From positions 1-32,696 of the forward strand of contig JAQTXB010000022.1 in the NCBI GenBank assembly GCA_028688995.1: a stretch of 32,696 bases of DNA. The letters are read 5' to 3'. Of this stretch, positions 7,553 through 15,687 are shown in pieces. A program made the translations under genes and the position numbers. Positions within the stretch are counted from its first letter, which is position 1; each line of letters begins with the position of its first letter. Below the pieces are notes generated by a model, which had not been told where the DNA came from, ran no database searches, and saw nothing but the letters and a program-made list of their open reading frames with translations. The stretch is from Aliarcobacter sp. Its GTDB lineage: Bacteria > Campylobacterota > Campylobacteria > Campylobacterales > Arcobacteraceae.

Positions 7553-8278
7553 CTAATAATAACTAATATCTGTCTCTTTTAACCATCTTTTTAAGAAATC
7601 TTTTCTTGAAAAAGTAATAGCTCCCAAATCAAATTTATATTGCATATAAGGATGTCCTAAATTCCAAAAAGAGTAGTTGTTATTTCTAAGATAATTTGCT
7701 AAAAGAACAAGTTGAAGTTTTCCATAGTTGTTATATTTTTTATCTTTTAGACAAAAACCTGTAAGTGAAGTGTAAGTTGAAAATATTTTATAACCAATTT
7801 CTCCTGCAATTAAAGTATTAGAGTTTTTATCCCAAACTTCAACGCTTAATATTTCAAAATCAATATTTGAATGTTTATAATCTTTTAACTCTTTTAATAT
7901 TTGATGATATTCAGGGCTTAACCAATTTGTTTTATGGTGAAGTTGTATATTTTTGATGACTTGGTTAATATCTTTATTTATAGTGAAAATAAAATCATTT
8001 TTATCTATTAATTTTTTTACTTTCTTACTAATATGCAAGTTTTTGAAATCTAAAATTGCATATTCAAATTGCATTTCAGGAACTAAATAAAATTTATCTT
8101 GAATATAAATAGAAGTAGAGATAAAACCACATAATGCTTGATTTATATAGAAATCTTTTGATAAATCATCACTTATATAAAAGTTTGAATTTTCATTTGC
8201 ATAAATGTGGTTAAATAGAATATTTTTATCTTTTATATCTTCAAGAGTTAAAAAATATACTACACTCTTCTCTTTCAT
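7553..8278 (-). CDS. Divergent Aat-like leucyl/phenylalanyl-tRNA-protein transferase homologue
   Basis: A 241-residue soluble protein. From about residue 118 to the end it follows the Aat fold and order: a WLSPEYHQILKELKDY stretch, a SVEVWDKNSNTLIAGEIGY segment (in Aat proteins VEVW..G.LVGGLYG), TSLTGFC where Aat has FFGESMF, then a LANYLRNNNYSFWNLG helix, and a C-terminal GAITFSRKDFLKRW matching the LGA..I.R..F end of Aat. Canonical Aat adds Leu or Phe to N-terminal Arg/Lys for the N-end rule pathway. The N-terminal half is poorly conserved and the GES..F segment is altered, so the substrate or even the activity may differ. It sits 13 bases after the secreted protein gene, hence co-transcribed. 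Identification is from pattern recognition and is moderately sure. Confidence 0.68.
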   Translation of the reverse strand: MKEKSVVYFLTLEDIKDKNILFNHIYANENSNFYISDDLSKDFYINQALCGFISTSIYIQDKFYLVPEMQFEYAILDFKNLHISKKVKKLIDKNDFIFTINKDINQVIKNIQLHHKTNWLSPEYHQILKELKDYKHSNIDFEILSVEVWDKNSNTLIAGEIGYKIFSTYTSLTGFCLKDKKYNNYGKLQLVLLANYLRNNNYSFWNLGHPYMQYKFDLGAITFSRKDFLKRWLKETDISYY

Positions 8279-8291
8279 CTAATACCTTATT

Positions 8292-8855
8292 TTATCTATG
8301 ATTATACTCATCTTTTCCATGGGAATTTCTGTTATCACCATGTTGTTTATTATTTCTATCATCTCTATAATCATTTTTTTGATGATTATAATTTCTATCA
8401 TCTCTATTTTTATAATCATGTTTTGGAGGGGTTATTCTTTCATAATAGTGTCCATAAACAGGTTCTCTGTCATTTCTATAGTTTCTTGATCTATTCCAGT
8501 CATTATTTTTATGGTATCTATACTCTCTGTAATGTGGATGATGTGAATCAAAAAAACCTCTATGGTGTAATCTATCATAATATGTATATCTATTATCAAA
8601 TAAGAAATAAATATTATTATAAAAATATCCACTTCTATCAAAATATCCATAATAATATCCAAAGTCATCGGCATAACCATATCGATTATAATCAAAATGT
8701 CTATATCTATTATCATATCTATGGTCATCTGATCTAAAACTTAAACCTAACATTCCACCATTTACAAGAGGTGTTTGTATATTAATTCCAATATCAGGAC
8801 CAGCAAATAGAGCTGTACTAAAAGTCAAAAGTGAAGCTAAAATTAATCTTTTCAT
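8292..8855 (-). CDS. Secreted Tyr/Asp/Arg/His-rich protein of unknown function
   Basis: A 187-residue protein with a clear Sec signal peptide (MKRLILASLLTFSTALFA, cleavage near residue 18). The mature part begins with a short strand-like segment (GINIQTPLVNGGMLGLSFRS) and then becomes extremely rich in Tyr (26), His (14), Arg, Asp and Asn. The middle FDRSGYFYNNIYFLFDN resembles segments of small periplasmic or surface proteins of unknown role. The C-terminal third (DDRNYNHQKNDYRDDRNN) is low-complexity with a 13-residue internal period. A good AAAGGA site precedes the ATG. It heads the unit with the Aat-like and cyclase genes. I do not recognise a family. Metal binding or matrix/cell-wall association is conceivable from composition only. 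The plus-strand frames over this region are shadows. Confidence 0.75.
   Translation of the reverse strand: MKRLILASLLTFSTALFAGPDIGINIQTPLVNGGMLGLSFRSDDHRYDNRYRHFDYNRYGYADDFGYYYGYFDRSGYFYNNIYFLFDNRYTYYDRLHHRGFFDSHHPHYREYRYHKNNDWNRSRNYRNDREPVYGHYYERITPPKHDYKNRDDRNYNHQKNDYRDDRNNKQHGDNRNSHGKDEYNHR
8353..8407 (-). repeat. Short direct repeat inside the secreted protein gene
   Basis: The 16-base string TTTCTATCATCTCTAT occurs at 8353-8368 and 8392-8407, a 39-base (13-codon) period encoding YRDDRN-like units. It may allow in-frame length change by slippage or recombination. Confidence 0.6.
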
Positions 8856-8882
8856 AATATTTCCTTTATGTATTTGTCGAAT

Positions 8883-8888
8883 CTTATA
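8883..8888 (-). promoter_or_regulatory. Candidate -10 (TATAAG) for the secreted-protein/Aat-like/cyclase unit
   Basis: On the minus strand TATAAG lies 27 bases before the ATG at 8855 and is framed by a small inverted repeat (CGAAT-5-ATTCG, 8878-8892). It is the nearest -10-like element in the divergent gap. Confidence 0.35.
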
Positions 8889-8938
8889 TTCGCAGTGTGA
8901 ATAAATTGTGATTTATCATAAATTACACTTGATTTAAT

Positions 8939-8944
8939 TATAAT
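8939..8944 (+). promoter_or_regulatory. -10 element (TATAAT) of the SauUSI-like gene
   Basis: TATAAT is 24 bases before the TTG start, with AAGG (8959-8962) between. It lies inside an imperfect palindrome, TTGATT-7-AATCAA (8929-8947), which could be an operator. Confidence 0.45.
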
Positions 8945-8968
8945 CAATAATTAAATTTAAGGCATTTT

Positions 8969-11758
8969 TTGAATAATCTAATCACAAATAATCAATCAAC
9001 AAATTTTTATAATCATATCACAAAACTTCTCTTAAAAGCAGACTCTTTTATCTTTAATGTGGCTTTCATAAATTTTAGTGGAGTTCAGCTTTTGTTGGAT
9101 GTTTTTTCAACGCTAGAAAACAAAAATATAAAAGGCAAAATTTTAACTTCTACCTATCTAAATTTCACCCAAGTAAAAGGCTTAGAAAAGTTAAAAGAGT
9201 TTTCAAATATAGAACTAAAAATCTATGATTCAAATGAGACAAATATCGGGTTTCATTCTAAATCTTATATTTTTGAATTTTCAGATTCCTATGAAATAAT
9301 TGTAGGTTCTTCAAATATAACAGCCAGTGCTTTTAAAACAAATATTGAGTGGAATGTAAAAACAAGTGTAAAAAAAGATGATATATTTTTGAAAAATATT
9401 TTAGATGAGTTTAATCTTTTATGGAATGATTCTTATGTTGTAGATGAAAAGTTTTTAGAAGATTATGAATTTTATTTAAACTCAATTAAAGATGAAAAAA
9501 GAGATTTCTTTGCTTCTAGTAAAAAAATCAAAACAAATTTTATGCAAAAAACAGCTTTAGAAAAGCTACAAAATTTACGACAAAAAAATCAAAATAAAGC
9601 TTTAATAATTGCAGCAACTGGAAGTGGGAAAACTTATCTTAGTGCTTTTGATGTGAAAAACTTCAAGGCAAAAAAAATGTTATTTTTAGTTCATAGGGAA
9701 AATATACTTTTAAGTGCAAAACAGAGTTTTGAAAATATTATTCCAAATAGAACCTATGGATTATTCACAGGAAATAAAAAAGAGAAAGAAAAAGATTATC
9801 TATTCTCAACCATTCAAACCATGGGTCTATATTTTGAAGAGTTTGAAAAAGAGCAGTTTGATTACATCATAATTGATGAAGCTCACCATGCAACAAGTCC
9901 TAGCTACAAAAAAATTATAGAGTATTTTAAACCACAGTTTTTATTGGGACTTACTGCCACAACAAATAGAATGGATGGAAACTCTATTTATGAAATATTT
10001 GATGAAAATATCGCTTGTGATATTAGATTAAACGAAGCCCTTGAAAATAATTTGGTTGTTCCTTTTCACTATTTTGGAATAAGTGATATTAAATCAATAG
10101 ATTATGAAAATGTAGATTTAAACAAAATAGATGAATTAGCAAAACTTTTAAAAGTGAATAAAAGAGTTGATTTTATAATCGAGCAGATGAATTTTTACTC
10201 ATATTTTGGGACAAAAAGAAAAGCTATTGGTTTTTGTGTTTCAAAAGAACATTGTTTTTATATGAGTGAAGAGTTTAATAAACGAGGAGTAAATTCCACA
10301 TATCTTACAAGTGAAGATTCAGTTATTAAAAGAGAAGAAGTTATTAAAAAATTAGAGAGTGAAGATGATTCTTTAGAAGTAATTTTCACAGTTGATATTT
10401 TTAATGAAGGAATAGATATTCCCTCAATTAACACAGTTTTATTCTTACGACCAACAAATTCTCCTATTATTTTTATACAACAATTAGGACGTGGGTTGAG
10501 AAAACATAAAAATAAAGAGTTTTTAACAGTTCTTGATTTTATAGGAAACCATAAAAAAGCATATTTAATTGCCCTTGCCCTTGCTGGAAATAAAGCTATT
10601 GATAAAGATAGTTTGAAACTCTCATTGATGAATAATTTTGCAAATTTTCAAAATGCCTTTATCTGTATGGATGAGATTTCAAAACAAAGAATTTTAGAGC
10701 AAATAGAGAATCAAAACTTTAATAATCTTAAATATTTAAAAGAACAATATTTTGAGTTTAAAGCTTTACTAAACAATAAAATACCAAAACTAACAGATTA
10801 TCTAGCCTTTGATGATTTGATTAATCCTTTAAATTTTGTTGATGAAAGCAAATCTTATGTGGAGTTTTTATCAAAAGTAGAAGTTGGAAAAACAAAAGAT
10901 ATTTACACAAAACTTTGTTTAAATGAAGTTTTTATCAAAGCAATTAGATTTATTGAAAACCAACTTTCAATAAAAAGAGTTTATGAATTTGTGATTTTAA
11001 AATATCTTTTATTTAATGATTTTTGTGATGAAAATATCGCTTTTAAAATATTAGATAAATATCTAGATAAAGTTTCTAAAAAAACTATAATTCATAGTTT
11101 TTCTTATTTAAATCAGGATTATTTTGATTCAGGACAAATAAGCAGATATTTGAAATGTGTAAATTTTGATGGAATAAAACTTACAAAAACAAAAGAGTTT
11201 TCAAGGCTTTTAGAAAATAAAGAGTACAAAGATATTTTTGAAGATAGTTTGAATTATGGAATTTATACCTATGAGGAAGAGTTTAAAACCCTTGATTTTG
11301 GAATGCCATTTTTAAAACTTTATTCAAAATATAATATGTTAAATATTGCTCAACTTTGTAATTTCCCAAAAATTCATAGTTCGTTTAGAGGAAGTGGATT
11401 TTTAAAATATCAAGATGACTTTTTCTTATTTATAAATCTTGAAAAAGAGAAGTTTTCTAAATCAGCAAATTATGATAATGCCTTTTTATCAAAAGAAGTT
11501 TTTACCTATCAAAGTAAACCTTCACAAAGTCAAGATAAAGGGGATGGAGAAAGATTGATAGAAAATCAGAAATATGGAGTAAAACTTCATATTTTTGTGA
11601 GAAAATTTGCACAAGTAGATAAAAAGACTCAGAATTTTATATATTTAGGTTTAGCAAATAGTATTAAATATGAGGGAAATAAACCTATTAGTTTAGAGTT
11701 AAAATTAGAAATACCACTTAATGATAAATTATTCGAAGAATTTACAAAAATAGTATAA
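8969..11758 (+). CDS. SauUSI-like type IV restriction enzyme: PLD nuclease, SF2 helicase, DUF3427
   Basis: A 929-residue multidomain protein. Residues 1-150 are a phospholipase-D-type nuclease with the HxK motif (His96, Lys98) and GSSN at 113-116. Residues about 190-560 are a DEAD/DEAH translocase with Walker A AATGSGKT (215-222), DEAH (303-306), GLTATTNR, the FNEGIDIP motif and QQLGRGLRKH (motif VI, from 504). The C-terminal portion (from about 740), with FLKLYSKYNMLNIAQL, FRGSGFLKYQDDFFLF and a late KLHIFVRKF...FIYLGL segment, is DUF3427. This order and length are those of SauUSI of Staphylococcus aureus, a stand-alone ATP-dependent enzyme that cuts DNA carrying modified cytosine, with DUF3427 as the recognition part. 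The TTG start has AAGG six bases before it. The gene stands alone, with no methyltransferase nearby, as expected for type IV. Activity is inferred. Confidence 0.85.
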   Translation: MNNLITNNQSTNFYNHITKLLLKADSFIFNVAFINFSGVQLLLDVFSTLENKNIKGKILTSTYLNFTQVKGLEKLKEFSNIELKIYDSNETNIGFHSKSYIFEFSDSYEIIVGSSNITASAFKTNIEWNVKTSVKKDDIFLKNILDEFNLLWNDSYVVDEKFLEDYEFYLNSIKDEKRDFFASSKKIKTNFMQKTALEKLQNLRQKNQNKALIIAATGSGKTYLSAFDVKNFKAKKMLFLVHRENILLSAKQSFENIIPNRTYGLFTGNKKEKEKDYLFSTIQTMGLYFEEFEKEQFDYIIIDEAHHATSPSYKKIIEYFKPQFLLGLTATTNRMDGNSIYEIFDENIACDIRLNEALENNLVVPFHYFGISDIKSIDYENVDLNKIDELAKLLKVNKRVDFIIEQMNFYSYFGTKRKAIGFCVSKEHCFYMSEEFNKRGVNSTYLTSEDSVIKREEVIKKLESEDDSLEVIFTVDIFNEGIDIPSINTVLFLRPTNSPIIFIQQLGRGLRKHKNKEFLTVLDFIGNHKKAYLIALALAGNKAIDKDSLKLSLMNNFANFQNAFICMDEISKQRILEQIENQNFNNLKYLKEQYFEFKALLNNKIPKLTDYLAFDDLINPLNFVDESKSYVEFLSKVEVGKTKDIYTKLCLNEVFIKAIRFIENQLSIKRVYEFVILKYLLFNDFCDENIAFKILDKYLDKVSKKTIIHSFSYLNQDYFDSGQISRYLKCVNFDGIKLTKTKEFSRLLENKEYKDIFEDSLNYGIYTYEEEFKTLDFGMPFLKLYSKYNMLNIAQLCNFPKIHSSFRGSGFLKYQDDFFLFINLEKEKFSKSANYDNAFLSKEVFTYQSKPSQSQDKGDGERLIENQKYGVKLHIFVRKFAQVDKKTQNFIYLGLANSIKYEGNKPISLELKLEIPLNDKLFEEFTKIV

Positions 11759-11841
11759 GAAAAAGATTATTTTTTATCGTTCTTTTATGTTCATCTGTGA
11801 TAACATTCGCAAAATTATTGATTAGCTCAAGGATAATTAAC

Positions 11842-12333
11842 ATGGAAGATGAAAAGAAAAGTTTAGTGGAAAAAGTATTTGTAAAAGTAAATAGTATAGA
11901 TAAAGTATTAGAGAGTAAAGTTGATATAATTTTATTAAGATTTATTAATATGCTTAAATACATCTTTATAGTAATAATGATAGTTTATTTAGCTATTTGT
12001 CTTATGAGTTTATCTCATAAAATGATATCTTTCATAATTGAACAAGGTGCTTTAGATTTTGCATCAATTAAAACAATTTTAACAGATGGTTTATTCACTT
12101 TAATTGTAATTGCAATCGTAAAAACACTTTTCATAAAAAATGGTTTTGATTATGCTTTAACTTTTCTAGAAATAGCTTTTGTTGTTATTATTAGAAAACT
12201 CATCTTATTAGATAGTACGCCAAGTGAAACAGATATATTAATAGCTTTAGGAATAACATCTTCTATCTTTTTTATATTAATTATTTTCATTCACAATATG
12301 AAAAGAAAATGGCAGAAAGAGGATAAAAAATAG
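11842..12333 (+). CDS. PsiE-family membrane protein
   Basis: About 163 residues from the ATG at 11842, chosen because AAGGAT lies eight bases upstream; the longer frame from 11797 has no such site and would add 15 residues that look unlike a coding N-terminus. After a short charged segment come four membrane helices (around IFIVIMIVYLAICLMSL, LFTLIVIAIVKTLF, ALTFLEIAFVVIIRKLILL, and IFFILIIFI). The pattern of a helix ending in FLEIAFVVIIRKLI is that of the phosphate-starvation-inducible PsiE family. Molecular role is unknown in the family. It is 83 bases after the SauUSI-like gene and converges with the large histidine kinase gene, the two stops being two bases apart. Confidence 0.7.
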   Translation: MEDEKKSLVEKVFVKVNSIDKVLESKVDIILLRFINMLKYIFIVIMIVYLAICLMSLSHKMISFIIEQGALDFASIKTILTDGLFTLIVIAIVKTLFIKNGFDYALTFLEIAFVVIIRKLILLDSTPSETDILIALGITSSIFFILIIFIHNMKRKWQKEDKK

Positions 12334-12362
12334 AGCTATTCTTTTATAGGAAGCTCTATTTT
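12327..12362. terminator. Bidirectional terminator across two convergent stop codons
   Basis: AAAATAGAGCT (12327-12337) pairs perfectly with AGCTCTATTTT (12352-12362). A-tracts on the left and T-tracts on the right give a U-run after the stem in both directions. Both stop codons (TAG at 12331-12333 plus, TAG at 12338-12336 minus) lie inside the left arm. Confidence 0.75.
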
Positions 12363-14705
12363 GAATTGAGCACCCCTACATTTTATATTATTGTAGGTGT
12401 ACTCTTTATTTGAAACACTTAAATTCCCGTTCATATGTTTTTTAATAATTTCAGTTGACATATAAAGGCCAATTCCTGTACCTTGACTTTGATGTTTTGT
12501 TGTAAAGTATGGTTCAAAGATTCTTGATATTATGTCCTCTTTTATTCCCCCTGCATTATCTTTTATTTTTAAAATTAGTTTATTATCTTTTTTGTAAGCA
12601 TCAATGAATATAAATTTTTCTTTGAAATTATTTTCTTTAAAGGCATCCAACGCATTATTTAAGATATTTAATAAAACTTGAATAAATTCATTACTAAGTC
12701 CTAAAATATTTATTTCTTGAGTATTTTTTATAATTTCTATCTCTCTATTTTTTAGTTTTGAACTTACTAAATATATAACTTTTTCAATTGGTACATTAAT
12801 ATCAAAAGTTGTGGTTTGTTTATCGTTATTAAAGAAGTTTCTAAAATCATCAATTGTACTTGATAGATGTTGCGCTGAATTATTTATAATATCCATAGTT
12901 TCATAGAAATCTTCATCACTTAATTGTTTAAAATCTTTTTTTAATTTAGCACCAGTTGCTGCTGTTGAAATTAAAGATAAAGGTTGTCTCCATTGATGGG
13001 CGATATTTTCAATCATCTCTCCCATTGCTGCCATTTTTGATTGTTGGTTTAATATATTTTCTTTTTGAATTAATTCACCTGTTTTTTTCTCAACCATTTC
13101 TTCAAGATTTTTATTCATTTCATTTAATTTCTTAGTTTTTTCTTCTACGATTTTAGTAAGATTTTTATTAAGCTTTTTTAGGGTTAATGTTCTATTTATA
13201 AATGCTAAAATGATTATAAAAATAACAAATAGTCCTTTCCAAAATAAATCATAATTAAAAGTTGTTTGGAATTGAACATTATCCCATTTACTAATTATTT
13301 GATTTAATTCATTGATAGAAATTGATGATATTGCTTTATTTAAAATTGATTCTAAAATACTGTAATCACCTCTAATCATAAATTTGATATTAAAATCAAG
13401 GCCAGTATTCCCAGATACTTTTAAATCATCAAAACCATATTTTGCAATATTATAAAGAAGTACAGGTTGAATATCTATAAATGCATAAGCTTTATTATTT
13501 GATACTAATTCCAAGCCCTCTTTAACACTATTTACTAATATTAAATCCATATCAGGATATTTGTTTTTTATTATATTGTGAGCAGTAAAGTTATTTCCAA
13601 CAGCTATTTTTTTCTTGTTAAGTGCTGTAATATTTTCAATAAAGTTCTCATCTTTTTTTGTAATTATAGAAATAGGAAATTTAGCATACTCTTTTGTAAA
13701 AATAGAGAACTCTTTTCTATTTGTTGTTTCTCCAACACTATAAATTAAATCAGATTCTTTATCTTTAATACTATTAATTTGCTGATTAAATGTTTCAGAA
13801 AAACTATTTTTATAGTTTAACCCTAATTTACTAGCTATTAATTTCCAATATTCTGATGAAATACCAATTGCTTCGTCGTTTTCTGACTTAAATGTAAATG
13901 GTTCCCATGAGTTAGAAACTGATACTTTTATTAAGTTCTTTGCTAAAAAATCTTTTTCCTCTTTGGTTAAATTTATTTGTTGTTTAAAATCTGGATAATA
14001 TCGTTCATTTTCATTTAAAATCCATTTCTTTTCAAGTTCTAAAAGTTCATTTGTAGGAATTTTTAATAAACCTGCATTAAAAATATCAGCTTTTTCTTTG
14101 TCGTAACTTATTGTTCGTATTTTATTTTTAAGTATTAAATTATTAAGAGGTTTTATCAGGTAAAAGAAGTTGTTTTGTACAGTATAAAATTCTATTGCCA
14201 ACTTATCATCATAAATAACATCAATTTTTAACTCTTTTAAGTCATTTATTGAATATATATAATCCTCATAAATTTTTATATTTGCATTTGGGAAATTCTT
14301 TTGCATTAATTCTTTATAAACATTTCCTATTATTCCAATATTAAGATTCTCTTTTTTCTCTATTTTAAAATCATTTCCTGCTAAAGCAAAAAATGAACTC
14401 TTTATTTCATAAAAGAAATTAGAACCAACCATCCAATTATTATATTCTTCTGTACCTAGAAAAAAATCAACTTTTTTATCTTTTACTAAATTAATAGCAT
14501 CTTCCCATAAAACACCATCTACAAATTCAATAGTATAATTGTTGTATTTTGCCCATAATTTCCATATATCAACAAACAAACCAGCAGCTTTGTCATCTTG
14601 TTTATATGAAAATGGAGCATAATTGGGATCATAAGAGATTTTGAAATCAGCTTCTTTTGCAAAAAGTGAAATAGAAAATAAAAAAATAATAATGAGAGTT
14701 TTCAT
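12336..14705 (-). CDS. Sensor histidine kinase with two periplasmic solute-binding domains
   Basis: A 789-residue membrane kinase. A signal sequence (MKTLIIIFLFSISLFA) is followed by two tandem SBP_bac_3-type domains, about 20-235 (FKISYDPNYAPFSYKQDDKA) and about 250-480 (IKVSVSNSWEPFTFKSEND), then a single membrane helix (about 485-507), a coiled coil (508-555), and a HisKA domain with IAHQWRQPLSLI, phospho-acceptor His570. The ATPase has LLNILNNALDAF, DNAGGI and GTGIGLYMSTEII. BvgS/EvgS kinases use the same two-Venus-flytrap arrangement for ligand or pH sensing. It has its own -10 and lies 94 bases after the response regulator gene on the same strand, its likely partner. Next to the secretion operon, it is a good candidate for control of adhesin export. 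The first binding domain is divergent around its ligand arginine, so the ligand is unknown. Confidence 0.85.
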   Translation of the reverse strand: MKTLIIIFLFSISLFAKEADFKISYDPNYAPFSYKQDDKAAGLFVDIWKLWAKYNNYTIEFVDGVLWEDAINLVKDKKVDFFLGTEEYNNWMVGSNFFYEIKSSFFALAGNDFKIEKKENLNIGIIGNVYKELMQKNFPNANIKIYEDYIYSINDLKELKIDVIYDDKLAIEFYTVQNNFFYLIKPLNNLILKNKIRTISYDKEKADIFNAGLLKIPTNELLELEKKWILNENERYYPDFKQQINLTKEEKDFLAKNLIKVSVSNSWEPFTFKSENDEAIGISSEYWKLIASKLGLNYKNSFSETFNQQINSIKDKESDLIYSVGETTNRKEFSIFTKEYAKFPISIITKKDENFIENITALNKKKIAVGNNFTAHNIIKNKYPDMDLILVNSVKEGLELVSNNKAYAFIDIQPVLLYNIAKYGFDDLKVSGNTGLDFNIKFMIRGDYSILESILNKAISSISINELNQIISKWDNVQFQTTFNYDLFWKGLFVIFIIILAFINRTLTLKKLNKNLTKIVEEKTKKLNEMNKNLEEMVEKKTGELIQKENILNQQSKMAAMGEMIENIAHQWRQPLSLISTAATGAKLKKDFKQLSDEDFYETMDIINNSAQHLSSTIDDFRNFFNNDKQTTTFDINVPIEKVIYLVSSKLKNREIEIIKNTQEINILGLSNEFIQVLLNILNNALDAFKENNFKEKFIFIDAYKKDNKLILKIKDNAGGIKEDIISRIFEPYFTTKHQSQGTGIGLYMSTEIIKKHMNGNLSVSNKEYTYNNIKCRGAQFKIELPIKE

Positions 14706-14754
14706 AATAGCCTAAATAAAAGTGGTAATTAAGTTTAATAATATCTTTATAAAT

Positions 14755-14760
14755 ATTATA
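14755..14760 (-). promoter_or_regulatory. -10 element (TATAAT) before the large histidine kinase gene
   Basis: TATAAT on the minus strand lies about 50 bases before the ATG at 14705, in the gap after the response regulator. It suggests the kinase can be transcribed separately. Confidence 0.4.
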
Positions 14761-14799
14761 ACAAAGAATTATTAAATTAGTGTAAGTTAATATGAATAA

Positions 14800-15504
14800 T
14801 TAGAAATCTAATCTATATCCTACCCCTGAGATATTAATAATAGATTCTTTACCTATTTTTTTTCTAACTTTATTTAATAAATTTTTTAAAGCTGAATCCG
14901 TTGCTTCAAAATAATCTTCCCATATATTTGATTTTAATTCATCGGCAGAAACTATTCTATTATTATGTTTAATTAAAAAACTTAATAGTTCAAGCTCTTT
15001 AGATGTGAGTAAAATCTCTTTTTCTGTATTTAAATCTATTAATTTTTTATGAAGAACATTGTATTGGATATTATTTTGGAAAAGGATTAAATATCTTGAA
15101 TTATCTAAAATCTCTTCCACACAAGTTTGTAATGCATTGTTTAAAGTTTTGAAATCTATAGGTTTCGTTAGATAATCTACTAGTTTAAGTTTTGTTGCTT
15201 CTAGCAAATATTTAGTGTCAGTAAATGCACTTAATAAAATTACAGGAATTGTTTTATCAGTTTTTCTTAATTCTTTTACAAAAGAAATTCCATCGTTATC
15301 AGGTAAATTTATATCAGAAATAACTATATCTATTCTTTGCTCTTTTAAGATAATTTTAGCTTCTTCAGTAGATGATGTATCAAATACATTTTCACATAAT
15401 AATAGCAAAACTTTTTTTATATTTATTCTAATATTTTCTTCGTCTTCTATATAAAGAATATTTAAATTTTTTAATATATTATTGAAATTAAGGTTTTTTT
15501 GCAT
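14800..15504 (-). CDS. OmpR-family response regulator beside the adhesin secretion operon
   Basis: A 234-residue regulator. The receiver domain has the acidic pair at Glu20-Asp21 within LYIEDEENIR, the phospho-acceptor Asp64 in IVISDINLPDNDG, Ser in VILLSAF and Lys in DYLTKPI. The C-terminal winged helix (about 145-234) contains ILLTSKELELLSFLIKH and ends INISGVGYRLDF. It is divergent from the tolC-like gene, the intergenic 15505-15687 serving both. Its partner is most likely the double-SBP kinase downstream; the soluble kinase after the adhesin (26760) has a similar HQWRQPL H-box and no regulator of its own, so it may act on the same protein. Regulation of the export genes or adhesin is inference from position. 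Confidence 0.9.
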   Translation of the reverse strand: MQKNLNFNNILKNLNILYIEDEENIRINIKKVLLLLCENVFDTSSTEEAKIILKEQRIDIVISDINLPDNDGISFVKELRKTDKTIPVILLSAFTDTKYLLEATKLKLVDYLTKPIDFKTLNNALQTCVEEILDNSRYLILFQNNIQYNVLHKKLIDLNTEKEILLTSKELELLSFLIKHNNRIVSADELKSNIWEDYFEATDSALKNLLNKVRKKIGKESIINISGVGYRLDF

Positions 15505-15542
15505 AATTAACTCTTGTATTGAAAATAATAATTAAGTATACT

Positions 15543-15548
15543 ATTATA
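15543..15548 (-). promoter_or_regulatory. -10 element in the divergent gap between regulator and tolC-like genes
   Basis: ATTATAAT at 15543-15550 reads as TATAAT on both strands. On the minus strand it sits 39 bases before the regulator ATG, a natural distance. On the plus strand it would give the secretion operon a leader of about 130 bases. No better plus-strand promoter is obvious in 15551-15687; TAGAAT at 15623-15628 is a weak alternative. Confidence 0.4.
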
Positions 15549-15687
15549 ATGAAACTTACAAATAAATAATATAAATATTATTATTTATTTGTAATAAAAG
15601 TTATTTTTAATAATTAGTTGAGTAGAATCCAACAAAGTAATATGAAAAATTATTTTGAGTCTTTATTGTCTAAATTTGGAGTTATAA

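Noticed and set aside
8298..8737. Plus-strand frames and an alternate minus frame across the secreted-protein gene (63, 104 and 98 residues)
   Set aside because: They come from the low-complexity repeats of the real gene read in other frames. They have no ribosome-binding site and give implausible Ile/Met- or His/Tyr-rich products.
11797..11841. Upstream 15-residue extension of the PsiE-like protein
   Set aside because: No ribosome-binding site stands before 11797, while AAGGAT is well placed before the ATG at 11842.
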